From assembly GCA_037576195.1 (NCBI GenBank), contig CM075101.1:4898001-4962000 (forward strand): 64,000 bases of DNA, in the 5' to 3' direction. Of the stretch, positions 45,051 to 57,500 are shown in pieces. The stretch's first letter is position 1. Each line of letters begins with the position of its first letter. A program made the translations under genes and the position numbers. The stretch comes from Phytoseiulus persimilis. Its lineage: Eukaryota; Arthropoda; Arachnida; Mesostigmata; Phytoseiidae. The notes beneath the pieces were generated by a model, which saw only the letters and a program-made list of their open reading frames with translations, was not told where the DNA came from and searched no databases.

Positions 45051-46661
45051 TTAATAGCAACATCGACTCACTTTTCGCAAAGAGTCCGGACAGTCCGGCT
45101 GCTTCGAAGGATGTGATTTTATGAAAGCTTCAAGGGTCGACAAGTGCGCGTCGACCGCCACGATCTTAGGGAAGCGTGACATGTCCACGCCGAATCGACG
45201 CGCGTTATAAACCTAGAAACCGTTTCGGAGTCATTAGAGGGCCGGAGTTTGGTTGAAATACCGGTGGAGCTTCCTTTGTTTGTATCGGTTTCGTGCTCGG
45301 CTTTGGAATCGTGTTGGTAGGCAACGGAACTCACCTGAGGTACTAGGCAGAAATCGGCTATAGTAACTTGTTCGCTTATGCAACATCCTGGAAGTAGTGA
45401 GATCTGATTAATGCTTGAGATCTTCGAACGAAGGAATCTGCATTCATATATAGAAGATGCTCCACTCAGAGGTGAAAAGCACCACGCTCCATACCTGTTA
45501 CAAACACACGGTCGGAAAGTATTCTCTCGAGAGCGTCGAAACCTTTGTTGATAAAATAGCGAGCCCACTCTTGTCGCTGATCGACCTCCAACTGCGAAGT
45601 AGGAACATTTTTCGATCACCATCGATAGGGGATCGGCCATATTCTCACCGGATGTCGATATAGAGTCAAACATACGTGGTTCAAGGTGCCAAGATTCTGG
45701 ATGGGTTGGATACCGCTGACGATGAGCTGGCAGATTGCTCGGCATTGAGCTCTTTGGATCGGATCTGGGGAAGTCGAGTATCAATATTAGAAAACCCCTA
45801 TCGTGCCACAGGCGGGTTGGATAGAATCGGATGCGCGCGGGAGAACAAAAGCGCTCGCAAGACAAATACCCTTCGGCAACATATTCAGTCCCGGGAAGGT
45901 TTCGTCGATGTACTCCATGATTGCCATACTCTGCGTCAGGTTTCCGACGAGCTCTCCGTTTTCAAAAACCTGGAACGAGCGACACCGTTATCGTTCCCTT
46001 CGGCAAGCTGCTTGACGCTCCGATCGCGGAAAGGGCACGTGAACTGGCGGACTCACTTGCAATACTGGAACCTGCGATAAGGGATTGAGCGCTCTGAATT
46101 CATCTGTGTGCTGCTGTTTGCCTGTAATTCACAAGATTATTCTACACCGCGTAAAAGATGCAAGGAGGCTCAGCTCCCAGGCTCTCCCCAGAAGCTTACG
46201 CTTGTCCCTGTCCGCCCGAAAGTTTTCAATTCTTCGCCGGGGGCTCGTTCTGAGGCGCATGCTATCCAAGGAGCACCAGTTCGAAACTCTACGCAGCTCG
46301 AAGAGGTTTACTTCGATGGAATCCCTTATGAGCTCTGCATTGATTGAGTGAGCGTTTTTCGCAGACGTCCACTGAGACCACCCCTGATGAAACGTGCTCC
46401 CGCCAAAACGCTTACCTTCCGGAATATCTTCTCTGATGTTCACTTCCTTGAAGGAATATTTGAGACCCTTGAATTCGAGAGCTATCCGCACTCTCCACGC
46501 ACAGGAGCTCCGAAAGTACGAGTGCAGCAGGAGGGTTCGTGGTCGAGGTATTTTTTTATCTGCATAGGAAGAGTCGACATATTAGGAGCAGATCAACCCT
46601 CAGCGAAGCTAACGTTTCGAGCATCTGATCTACGAAGAGTCATGTTGGTCCCTCCGTTCAT
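45051..46661 (-). CDS. GSTZ1: Zeta-class glutathione transferase / maleylacetoacetate isomerase, eight exons
   Basis: Cytosolic or mitochondrial enzyme that isomerises maleylacetoacetate to fumarylacetoacetate in tyrosine breakdown, using glutathione. Exons: 46661-46634, 46559-46416, 46121-46057, 45969-45870, 45764-45676, 45591-45495, 45387-45335 and 45212-45051. All phases close; 245 residues. The zeta active-site motif is Ser27-Ser28-Cys29 in HSYFRSSCAWRVRIALEFKG. The thioredoxin-like domain continues with NPLSQVPVLQ and TQSMAIMEYIDETFPG (glutathione site). The helical domain holds QLIVSGIQPIQNLG, EWARYFINKGFDALERIL, VTIADFCLVPQV and the end HPSKQPDCPDSLRK. The last six residues (VSRCCY) follow a perfect GTGAGT donor and are not conserved in homologues, so the true end may differ. 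Exon 1 (nine codons) was picked by phase and is the least certain. A 294-bp intron (46122-46415) contains a plus-strand ORF. Confidence 0.92.
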
Positions 46662-48559
46662 CTAGCGAGAAGAGATATAATACTACATTCGCTCCGAGGA
46701 GTACGTTAATGAGACTGTGCGAGATTGTTCCTGCCTAAATCTACGGGAAAGCATGACCGCTCAACAGTTCCGTTAGTTCGCGCATTGCTAGGCAGTGATT
46801 GAAACTATGTGACCATAGTGAGTTAAGTGAGCGACGTGACTACAGAATATCTAATCGCAAGATCATCGTTGTCGACTAACCTAAAAGATCAGCCCTCGTC
46901 GTCGGACTCTCCCTTTCCATTCTAGATTGAAATGGGGAACCTGTTCGACTCCTACAAGACAAGTCGTTGCTCGCCGGGCTGCTCGATGCTGCCACATGAA
47001 ATGTGTTCTTCTCGCTTATTCATCACTCCATTGGGTGAACGGGAATCGCCGGAACGTTAGGGAAGCGCTCATCCGCTTCTCAACTTTCTTCCAGATTCCT
47101 CAACAGCGGAGTCATTGCGAGAGAATGAAGACTCAAAACCACTCAGATATACATGCTGTTTCCACGAGCGAGAATCATTTTCCTAACCAACGAATCAGAG
47201 CTCGAGCATATAGATCGCAGCTAGACTGACGACTCGAATATTCTAACCAGGCCGACTAGCTAAACCTACAAGTCAAATACCGAAGCTCTACGAATGCTTC
47301 ACCGATGCGGAACTGGCAGTTTCCCAATCGCACTCACACTCTGACCCTAACTTGCTGCTGTGAAGAGCGCAGAAAAGATCGTTTGTTCGTTCCTTCCTCC
47401 CCTAGAAGCACGCAACGATCGGGGAGGGCCGAGCTCTGACCGGTGCAGGCAAGACCCGAATTCTGCTTCACCGCCAACACAATCAACAACAAACAGCTTC
47501 AATAGCGCACTAAACGTTTGGGGAATCCGCCTTCGCTCCCGAAACAAATGAACAAGCGACGGATAAGAGAGGATAGATCATGACGATGATGATGACGGTG
47601 ACGTAAAAGAGACATGATCCAGTCAAACAGCAAACGAGCTACGCAGATTCGGCGGGCAGCTAAGAAGACAGCCGATACTCCGTCTACGATTCATGTCGCC
47701 GATTCCGTTGGTGTCGATGCTGCTTTCTGGCAGTACCCTAAGACGTAGTATGGCTCACCTGCAACAGGTACTTTCCGCTCCACGGCGCTTCCAGTAGCTT
47801 GTCCTTCAGCGCTCATATTCGCCCGTGTGATAAGTGCCGTAGAAAACTGTTGGACAGTTTTTCTTTCTGCTCTTCCCTGTCGGCTGTCGCCGGCGCCGTC
47901 GTTCGTGTTTGCACTTTACTCAGTAGAAAAGAATCGGAAAACAAATTATGACCCTCAATATCACAGAAGTGGAAGATGCGTTAAAAGCTGCAGCTGAAAT
48001 AGAAGAGAATGATGGACTTTAGCAACGTGCAAGGTCGATGCTTGGTGACTAGCGCGACGCCATAGCGCGTCGTATAGCTATGGTGCTCGCGGAAGAGTCA
48101 CGGAGATCGAGCTGATGCGGAAATGGCGTTTGTTTCTGCTCCGTTTGTTTCACACAATGATTGTTTCTTGCTGATATCATGCAGTGATTTCCCCATAACG
48201 TTCGCCTTACTGGATACCCGAGAGAGGTAAACTCTAACCTTCCAAGCTGTGGCTGAGTAGTGAGACTTGGTCGGTCTCCGTCAACACGAGCCCGAGACAC
48301 TCATACTCTGAATGCTGCTATTCTAGTGGTACTAGCGATATGCTCGAATCTCCTTCTTGACCCTGCGTGGACCCGTAGAATTTCAACTGCGGAACAGACA
48401 GCTCGCGGTTCTTTCTCGTCACTGGCAAATAACGAGAAAGTGGATGTAAGGTTGGAGTCACGCGGCAGAATACAATCCATGAACGAACGAAGCAAGCGAC
48501 CAGGCGAGCGAGCGTGTCCGAGAGGTGACCCTGATATTTGAGGGAGAAGAAACATGGAG
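46662..48559. other. Spacer upstream of GSTZ1
   Basis: Should include the GSTZ1 promoter near 46.7 kb. A 24-codon ATG ORF at 47948-48022 (MTLNITEVEDALKAAAEIEE...) is strikingly protein-like for its size and may be a small exon or an upstream peptide, but nothing around it confirms this. No other feature is seen. Confidence 0.35.
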
Positions 48560-51500
48560 GGAGAGGAAGGGAAATTCAAACGTGAAAACGTTTTTCAAAG
48601 GCGCTGCTTGCTTGCTTGCTCGCCTTCCCGCCCGAACGCGCGCCTTATGTCAGCACGAGGGAGGTGGGCGCGCAAGCTGTTTGAAAGAAGAATGCGTCGA
48701 GTGCGAGGAATCGCAACCCGAAGCAGGCCTGGGGTATGTGCGCCCGGCTCCTCTGCGAGACCAGAGTGTTTCCGCGACCTTATTCCTCGTCGAGCTCGTG
48801 ATCGGCGCGCGTTGTGTCCACGCGATACTGATTTTGGACAGCCTGCGGGGAGTCTCCGTCAGGGCTTTGAATTACCCTCCGACCGACAGACCGAAGGGCT
48901 AGTTTCTTGAATGACGCGCGAGTTCCACGTCCTTCTATTTAGAGAGTTGAGTGAGCGCTGGCTTTGTTCCGTTCATTTTAACATTCGTCCTGCGCTCACT
49001 CACTCATTCATTCAGTAAGTGAGGAGACATCGGCGGTGTCTCGCGGCCATGAAAGGCTTAATTGGTTCGTACTTGGCCAAGCTGCTGTGTGTGCGGACGA
49101 GGAACGGGCCCGGATTTAGAATTTGAAAAAGCGCCATCAAAAGCAGGACGAGGGACCGGCGATGCCTTTGTTGTGCTAAGTGAAGCCGGCTTGAAGCAAA
49201 CCACTCCGAAGAAGAGGAAGAAGAAGAAAGAATAATTATTGTGTAATAGGTGTACACGGAGTGCGTAAGGATCAAGCGCTGGAGTTCGAGAAGCCGTATT
49301 CTCCGCTAAGCATTGAGATTCTTCTCCCCGCCACGACGGGAGCGCCGACAGCCCGACGATCAGAATGCCATTGCGCTATGAAAGGGAGGAGAGCCTTCCG
49401 GAGAATCGAATCGGTTGTGAGCGAAACGGGGATCGAGAATCAGTAGAAATTTTCCACGACTCGGAACCGGAGGCTCATGGAATACAAATAGCCAGGTTTC
49501 CGTCCGGAAATTCAGATTCTCACAGCATCATGAAGATGGATTCCTTGATTTGCGAAGGGAATCCTCATTTCGGCGCAGGACCTCCCAAACCCTAGCGAGT
49601 TTCACGATGTCACAAGGCCTGTCCATGCTCGGAGGACGATTCTCTAGAAACGCGATTCAAAGAGGAGGTTGGAAGGGGTGCAGAGCACGTTCGGTGCCTT
49701 CATAGTCCCACAACGATGCGTTATTTCCGCCTCGTATTTCGCCGCGTGTGACAACTGTGCAAAAACGTTTGCGTCACACAGCCTTCGCGAGGCAACGTGT
49801 TTGTGAGCGACCTATTATTATTCCCGGCCCAAGGAGACCGGTCGGCGCATCTCGGGAATTGAACGAGGGGAGGAGCTCTAGAGAAAAACCGTCGCAGGAA
49901 ATATGAAGAACGTTGTCGCATGAGTCGAATTCGTCCTCTCCGTAACTCTGTAACAATATGAGCACAGTCGTCAAATCCTTTCATCGGCAGTTTTCGAAAA
50001 ATACCAATGTGGGCGTCAGCGGCTCATCCAGACAAGCTGTGAGGCCGGACATTTGTTGAAGCTTCGTTTCACGCAGCTTTCCACAGGCTGTGGGAATCAA
50101 TCTTCCAGCGCGTTGCTCGGGCTTCACGATGTTCCAACTCTGATTGGGGAGCGACGATCCGGAGAACATTGCCACCAGAAAGATCCCGTTCCTTTAAGAG
50201 ATGACTGTCCGGAAGGTGCGTTTCCAGTACTTCTGTTCGATCGAGGAAACAGCCGAAGGAGGGACTCGAACAATAATCGATGATGCCTGGATCTGTGTTC
50301 TTCCTCCTCACGACGCCATTTTCCAAAACCGTTGAATGTTAGGAGGGAATATTCTCCCGAACTCTTTTTAGAATAGATTTTCCTATCTAGCCCCCGATGA
50401 CTCGCACCAAAGTCAGCTTCCACTGGCAGATTCTATGTCTGTCAGAATCACGGAAAAAAAATCTGAACTGATCGGTTATGGTAATGCCTGATCCACGAGT
50501 GCCATCTTGTGCCACAACCGGGAGGAACGCGACTGCGCCGAAACTTCTCATCCGAATGCATCCTCCCCCAGTGCCATGCTTAGCGAAATGAGCGTCCCCC
50601 CCCTTAACAGATTGCGCGTTTATTTTGGGGCATCAGGTTCTTTTTCCATTAGTCGCCGATCTTCTCTGACCTACTCTCCTCGTGAATTCCCTGTATTCGC
50701 TCCGAACCCGGCTTCGATTCTATCACGAATGGGAGTTCAGTTTTGGAACTTGAGAAGTAGGGGAAGAGCCCTCAACAAAAAAGGGAAATAACATTGAGCG
50801 ACGGGAGAGATAAAACTAAATTAGCCGGGAGCAAATGAGAAAGAAAGAGATGTCTGCTTCCCGGCGGTCGAGTGACTGGCACGCTGTCTGGGTGGCCGGC
50901 CGGCTGGCTGGCTTCGCTCCAAGAACGTTCGCCCTCGCATATATTTTTCAGCTGATGGTCGCAGCGATACGGAGTCAGAGAGAAAAGAAGGAGAGACCGC
51001 ATTGTACCACCGAGGAGGAACTCCCCTCCGCTGGTACACGTTTTCGAGAAACTGCAGAAGACGACAGATAAAGAGAAGGAATCAAGAGTAATGAGACTGT
51101 TTCGCAATTTCCAGGAGTTCCCAGGTGTCGCGCGCTCGTGATCTATCATACTCAAGTCTTTAATTGCTCCGAAATCTGTCCGGAGACTCGGATTCAAAGC
51201 CGGGTCCGATTCAGCTGCGGCCAGGAAGTTCGTGAATTCTGTGTGGCATTTCACTCCGATCCGCGCCATCAGCTGTGGTCTCTCCGTGGAGTCTTGCGCC
51301 TCATCTTCTCTCATGCGGTGTGTCGTTGCGATGAGGACAGCGCTGCGCCAAAGATCAGCTCCAATTTCAAATTTCCGTGAAACCAATGACCGCCCGATAG
51401 ATCATGACGTTGGTTGTCCAGGAGCGCGGGAAAATCAGCTGTTCCTCGCCTCAAACCGGCGCTCGAACGATATTATGGAGGGGTTCGAACGAAATTGGAA

Positions 51501-54500
51501 GGCTCGATTCGGGTAAATGGTGGAAACGAACAGAAGGAAAAACTCGACCTGTGGTTGCGAACGATAGCATCCCCAACGTCGGAAGAAGAGTTTGCCGCAG
51601 GATACGTAGCCCGAGCCCAAGTGAAAAACACTCCGGCCTCTCTCGTTCCCGCCGGCGCCCGCTAGCCCAGCTAGCCAACTGATCGCCTGGCCACCAAACG
51701 TTCACATTCAAGAACAACAAACGGCAAGAGAGCAATTTCCATGATGGCCCACGGCAAAGAAAAAACAGAGCTTCGGATGACGTGTGCAGAGGGAGTCGAG
51801 AAGACGCGGGATTGCGCGGAGCGATTCGGACCTGGAGTTGAAGAGTTCCGGCCGACGAACCAGTGCGGCCAGGGGGGGCACGACAACAGATCAGCGCACT
51901 GGATCGTTCAGTGGACTCGGGAGAGGGTTGGAGGATCGGCCTGACCAGGGGCGAATTCAGAGCTGGTCCCGTCACGACCGCACGGGCGTACATTCCCGCC
52001 GCAGCCTCCACAGCATCAACGAAACCCGAAAGCTGCTCTTGATTACCTACCAGAAACGCTTTCGCTCCATCTGTACCAGGAGCACGGCAAATAAACGCAA
52101 GCTTTGGAAATAAAAAACGCAAGGAGGAAGAACGACGACTCGGCACGCTTCGGGGCTTGAGGATGGACGACGAAGAAGACGTGATACCGTGTAAAAGGAG
52201 CAAAACGTCGGAGATGATAAGGCTCGTCTGAGTGTTTCTCCGTCCTTTTCTCGTTTCTTTCCTTTCTCGCTTCGTCCTTATTGCTGGCAGGCAGACGAGT
52301 TCGGGAAGGAAAGCTCTACCCAGGACGTCAACCACGTAAGAGTCTTCCTGAAACGTACGGAGACACGACAGTTCATCTTCGACCGGAAGGAGACCAGTCC
52401 TGTTTCTGCTGATTTTATCTCCTCCTCTCCCGCCACCCTCACATTTTCGTTGCAGTTTCTCTTCGAGAAAGCTCATTCTGGGTTCCGATTCTTACGGAAT
52501 AGAGCCCTTTCGCCGACGGGCAAGATGACAAACTGCGGAAATTATCACAGCCGAAGGGAGAGCCGAGCGAGTTTCCGAGACGCAAGGCAAGATTCGGGCT
52601 CAGGCTCGACGCTCAAGCTGCATCAAGTTCCAGCTCTGTTCTCCATGGCCTCGAAGTAGTCTCATTCCCAGCGCTCGAGCCGCCCACAATGAGCTGCCAT
52701 CGCCCAAGAGGCTCGTTGCGAGTTTGATCTCTCGAACCGTGATTGAGAGTCTCGTGCCAGTTCGACTGACCCGTTTGAAGTTCCAGCGGGAGGACCTTCT
52801 CCACGATTCCGACTCGAATGTCAGACGCGCTTTCCTTTTCCCCGCACACAGTTTCTGAAACCCGTGGGGCGACCCTCGTTTGTGCGTTGAAACCGTGACT
52901 CGAGGCAAAGAGGGACTTCTGTGCTTAGCGTAGAGCCCTGGAAGAAGTCCTGCTCGCCCGTCATTCGCTCGGCCTGTCGATGCATCCGGCCGTCTTTCGT
53001 TCGCTTGCTCGCTCGGCCGCTGATTCGCGGGTCGGCTCTGTATCTGACTCGAGCGACAACTAGCACGTCACCGGTCAGGAAGTCTCGCGGGTGTATTTCT
53101 CCCATTCTTCGACCTCGACGAGCTAGGATATGATTTATTCCCGTTCCCAAGACGTCCTTCACCTGTTCATAACAAAGCCCCCGCGACGAGCGGGGATTCG
53201 TTGCGACAGTGCACCCGACACAGATTGTCTTGATCTCTTGTTGCGGAACACCACCCACGTCGCAAACGACTAAGGAACGATTTCGAGCGGAATCTCTCCG
53301 GGATGGAAGGGTAAACGCTCGACGGATCTGATTTCGAGGTTCGCGGTCAGTCGAAGCCGCTCGAGCTCGCGTTCAGAAGCGAGGGAGGCAGTAATGACGG
53401 TTCCAGTCACTAATCGCAGGAGAGGAAATCACAACGTGGTGGTAAGCAACTTTTCAGCCCTTCGGTGATACCTCGCTGAAATAATCAGATCCGAGTTGCT
53501 GAGCTTTTCCATTATAGACAGCGCGATGAAGACTTGACGAGGCACATCGTCCAGCTCTGGTAGACCGTGACCCCAAGCGAATCAACGGTCTGCAAAACGC
53601 TCTTCGCTAGCAGCCGACACATGAAAACCCGAAACGCCTTTGACAAAGTCCCTGGAAAGCGTTAACGTGATCTCAGGCGGTTTTGAAATGACGATACTCG
53701 CTGTATTTACTCTTGGGAGCAGACAGTCCACAGGACTGAGCCAGTCTCCCACATGGACAGCTTCAACAAAAATGCACGAGCTGCTCTCCCCCCGATCGCT
53801 CGCTTCAAGAAAGCGCAGAGGGGACGTTTGCATACGATCAGCTGGCCTTCGCAATAGACGGGAATCGAACCGCGCCTGCCTCTGCAAGCATGAGCGAAGT
53901 CTCATCGAGGTTCCGAACACGCTCGAGCGTCCGATGGCTACAGCTCCGGGCACTTCCGTCTTCATTTGTGGATCAGAACGGAGCGAGGAGCGTTTGACAG
54001 AAGCGTCCACGAAGACGCAAGCACTTGCTGATGCTTCGTGTGGTCCTCGAAATTCGATGCGAACCCCCGAGATCGGTAATCATCCCACCTATACTGGAAC
54101 GAGGCCCGAGTCGCGCTCTAGCGCTCCGCTCGGGAAGAAGCACCCTACAGAGTTTTCCGCCGCCGAGTGCCCGCAGTGTTCGCGTTTCCCACCGCTTTTT
54201 ACCATAATTTCGTAAGGACACGAGGTATTCGAGACAGGCAACGAGTTTTGGAATAGGCTCACCATTGAAGCTGCGTTCGTTCTCTCAATGAAGAGACGCC
54301 ATCGGACGCACAGTCTGGCTTAATGAATTGTCATTTTCACTGTAGAAACCATATCTCCCGGCATCCAGGCTCGTTGGCTGGTCGGTCCTGCAGCAGCGGC
54401 ATCACTACCAGCACCGAGACTACCGCGGCCGCAGCCTACACACCGCAAGGGGCCGTGTTGCTAAAGCACAATGTTCCTCGCGAGCAATGTTCAAACCCGA

Positions 54501-57500
54501 GCCTGAACACCAAAATGCATGGCTCGGAAATGTCAATGCACTCGCCGTCTCCGCGCGCACAACATCGTCTCACCGCGAAATCCACTGCGTGTACTTTGTA
54601 GCGGTTTCTTGCTGGGGAACACTTGCAGTGGCGTTATGGCCGCCAACGAGGATATGGTTCGAATGAGAAACCTGGGGCCTTTTCTCGCTGCCAGGCTGAC
54701 TTGCTTGCCTGCTCGGCTGTTTGGTTGGTTGGCTGGCTGTATGGCGGCCGGGACCTTTCGCCCCCGTCCACACTGCCCTCCTTCGAACGGGACTCTTTCC
54801 ACTCAGAGGCAAAGCAGCATCCGATGTCCGCGTTGTACGCTTTGGGAAACATTCTCCTTGTGTGACGAAAGCTAGCGACACAGCCAACCTAGCTGCCGCT
54901 CACGCATTCGTTTGCTCGCTCGCCCGCCCGCCCGCCCGCACATACAGATAGCCCCACTCCGGAGCTCCTTAGCGCCGCCGCCGAGGTAGCCTAACTTACC
55001 AATGCCTCCCAGACACTCAGACAAGCCGCTAGCAAAGCAGTCCGCTGGCCGTCGAGAAGTCAAGCAGCAGAGCCCGAACGAACGAGAAACCACTCGCTGA
55101 TTCCGTGTGGACCTGGCTGCGTCTCCCGCTTCGGAACGAGCTCCTCGGAAGGGTGTCCGAGTTTGCTGCCGTTCCGCTCTGCCACGGAGCCCACGGCTCG
55201 AGGGTGTCGCGCATTGCTGACGTGAGACACAGCGACGGAGAAAGTCTCTGCGATCTCCCTTGGAGCGAAAAGTCCGTCGTGCAGCCGGACTGCGTGCAGC
55301 ATCCACTCCGACAAGCCTCGACACTTCTAGTCGTTCTCTACGTCAGCAAACGTTTAGGTTCAATGCACGTGTCAGCACCCTCCCGATTCTTCAGCGATGG
55401 CCGCCAACTGTCTAATTGATCGGAAAAAACAGGAAAAACTTCCTAAGTACTCACCGAGTTCTGAACAGGCTCCGGCGCATCGGGCTTGAAGGACGGGGTC
55501 GAAACGATTCATTCATCCAGAGAAAGTGGCCTATCTAGCGGAAAAGGAAACATTCCCAAATTGACGACAACGACTTTTTCTGTGATTGTACCCTGAGAAC
55601 GTTGTCCTAAAAACGCCGTTTCGACTCGCAACGAACACCTGTAGGGGGATTCTCGAAAACATTGAATCGACTCCAAGGAGCGATGGTTCTTTTGAACGCA
55701 GATCAATTGATTGACTCGTGGAACTTGGACAAGGAAGTGATTCCGAGAGGAACCAGGAAGAACAAGAGTTCTACTGGTCACTGTCCTGTTGCTCTCTCAA
55801 TTGGAACAATCTCCTCCAATCTCATCTCATCCTGTCTTATCGGGCCATCTCTGGCTGTCTCGATGTCGAGACCGCGCAAGCAAGTCGGCGCGCACATTAA
55901 AGTTCATCAGTCTGTCCAGGATAGTCTCAAGCATGGGCGAGATCCGAGCGAATCGCTCGAAACCCGCAATCCTCCATCGGTTGCCGCGAACTGACTGATC
56001 AGGATCAGCTCTAGAAGGCACAGAGTTCAGACGAAATGTGGCAGCGCACCTCGATGTAGCACGGCGCGGCGGACTCGGTTTCCCATATCATCCCCGAAAC
56101 GTCCTTGGGTGAGGAATCTGTTTCCCCCACTTGGATAGAAAGACTCTCCACATAGACCATGATGTAAAGTTCCTCATCTGCGGCGTTCGTTATCCGAGGG
56201 AATTTAGGGGAGTTGTAAGATTGTGTTCAGTCTGGACTTGCGACGGCGTCCGCAGTCGTGCCAATTTTCGCGAAGCAAACGACACAAGATAACTCCTAAT
56301 TAGTTGAACCCACCGGTGCTCTCTAAAAACGAGCCGGTATGCTCCGAATGACTTCTAGGCCCACGTTTGCAGCTTAGGAACTTTACGACGCTTTTGTTTT
56401 CCTTTTAGTGTGGCTGCGAGCGCTCCAAGATCGCAGCTGGGTGAGCTGTTCATTCGCGATTCAGCCCGTGGACGCCAGTAACAGGATTCGCTGGAATTTG
56501 CATTATTTGTCGCCTAGCATTACCAATATAATCGCTTCCGGCGATCAGTTCGGATCACTATGTATTGCGGAGAGGACACCCCAGCGCGTGTGCTTTCCGA
56601 AGCCAGAGTGGAAGTCAACGAGTCGACCGTCAAGTCGAGCCTAAGACGGAACCCCGAGAACTTTCAGCCTCGGCTCCGTTCCTTCTGGCTGTGGTCGACG
56701 CGAGGAGCACCATAGTCTCCTCGGAGGGAGTCTCGAGGCCGCTGAGCCTCTGAGCCCACCAATTGTACCATCACGGTGCTAAAACCGGCCGAACAGCTCG
56801 ATGTCGCATTGAGAAACTCCAAAAATCAGGATGCGGAAGCAAAGTTTCAGGGAAGCTACGCGGGCTCATCTTTGGTTTGAGCGTTTCTCGAGCCTTGCGT
56901 TGAACCCGTTTACTGATTCGTTGATCCCTCGAAGCTATCGTATGTCGGAGGAGTCGTGGCAAGGGATCAAACTGGGCTCGGAGTCCCTCCGGCTCGCTGG
57001 GCGCAGGACGGGCGCGGCGAGAACCATTTCGAATTGGAGTCTGACAGACGGCTATAACTCCTTCCTGTTTCCCGCAACGTCCTGATAAGCTGGAGCCGCC
57101 AAAACGGAACCAAGCGATACAATCAATATTCATGCTGTCAAATTCGAATAGAAACATACCCTGAGTCGCGTGCGTTCCTACGCTTGTGTATTCCACCGCC
57201 TATTTCGAGCTGCTCCAGAGCGGTTGCGTACGCCGCACTGTGCCCGCACTTGGACAGCAGCAGTCTGGAGATTGGACAACTCGAAGAGAGCGGAAACAGC
57301 GACTGCCTATCACTGGAAGCCACGCCGAGGTGTCTTGGAACGAAACGTGAGACGCTGGATGTTTTCGACTTGATGAGACCCACTTCGAGATAGCCCAAAG
57401 CGCCGCTCGAGAAGTAATGTGAGGGAGTGGGTCAGCTCGATCGCTGAACTCCGATTGCCTGGCGTCGCCGAAATTCTGTGGGGACCATATCCAGCGATCG

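Noticed and set aside
45119-45865. 248-codon minus-strand frame across the GSTZ1 locus
   Set aside because: It runs through introns and exons in mixed frames; the spliced model with eight in-phase exons matches the GSTZ family, so this frame is a shadow.
50772-51386. 204-codon minus-strand ORF
   Set aside because: Located in the stop-poor tract where every strand shows long frames; no motif and low-complexity composition.
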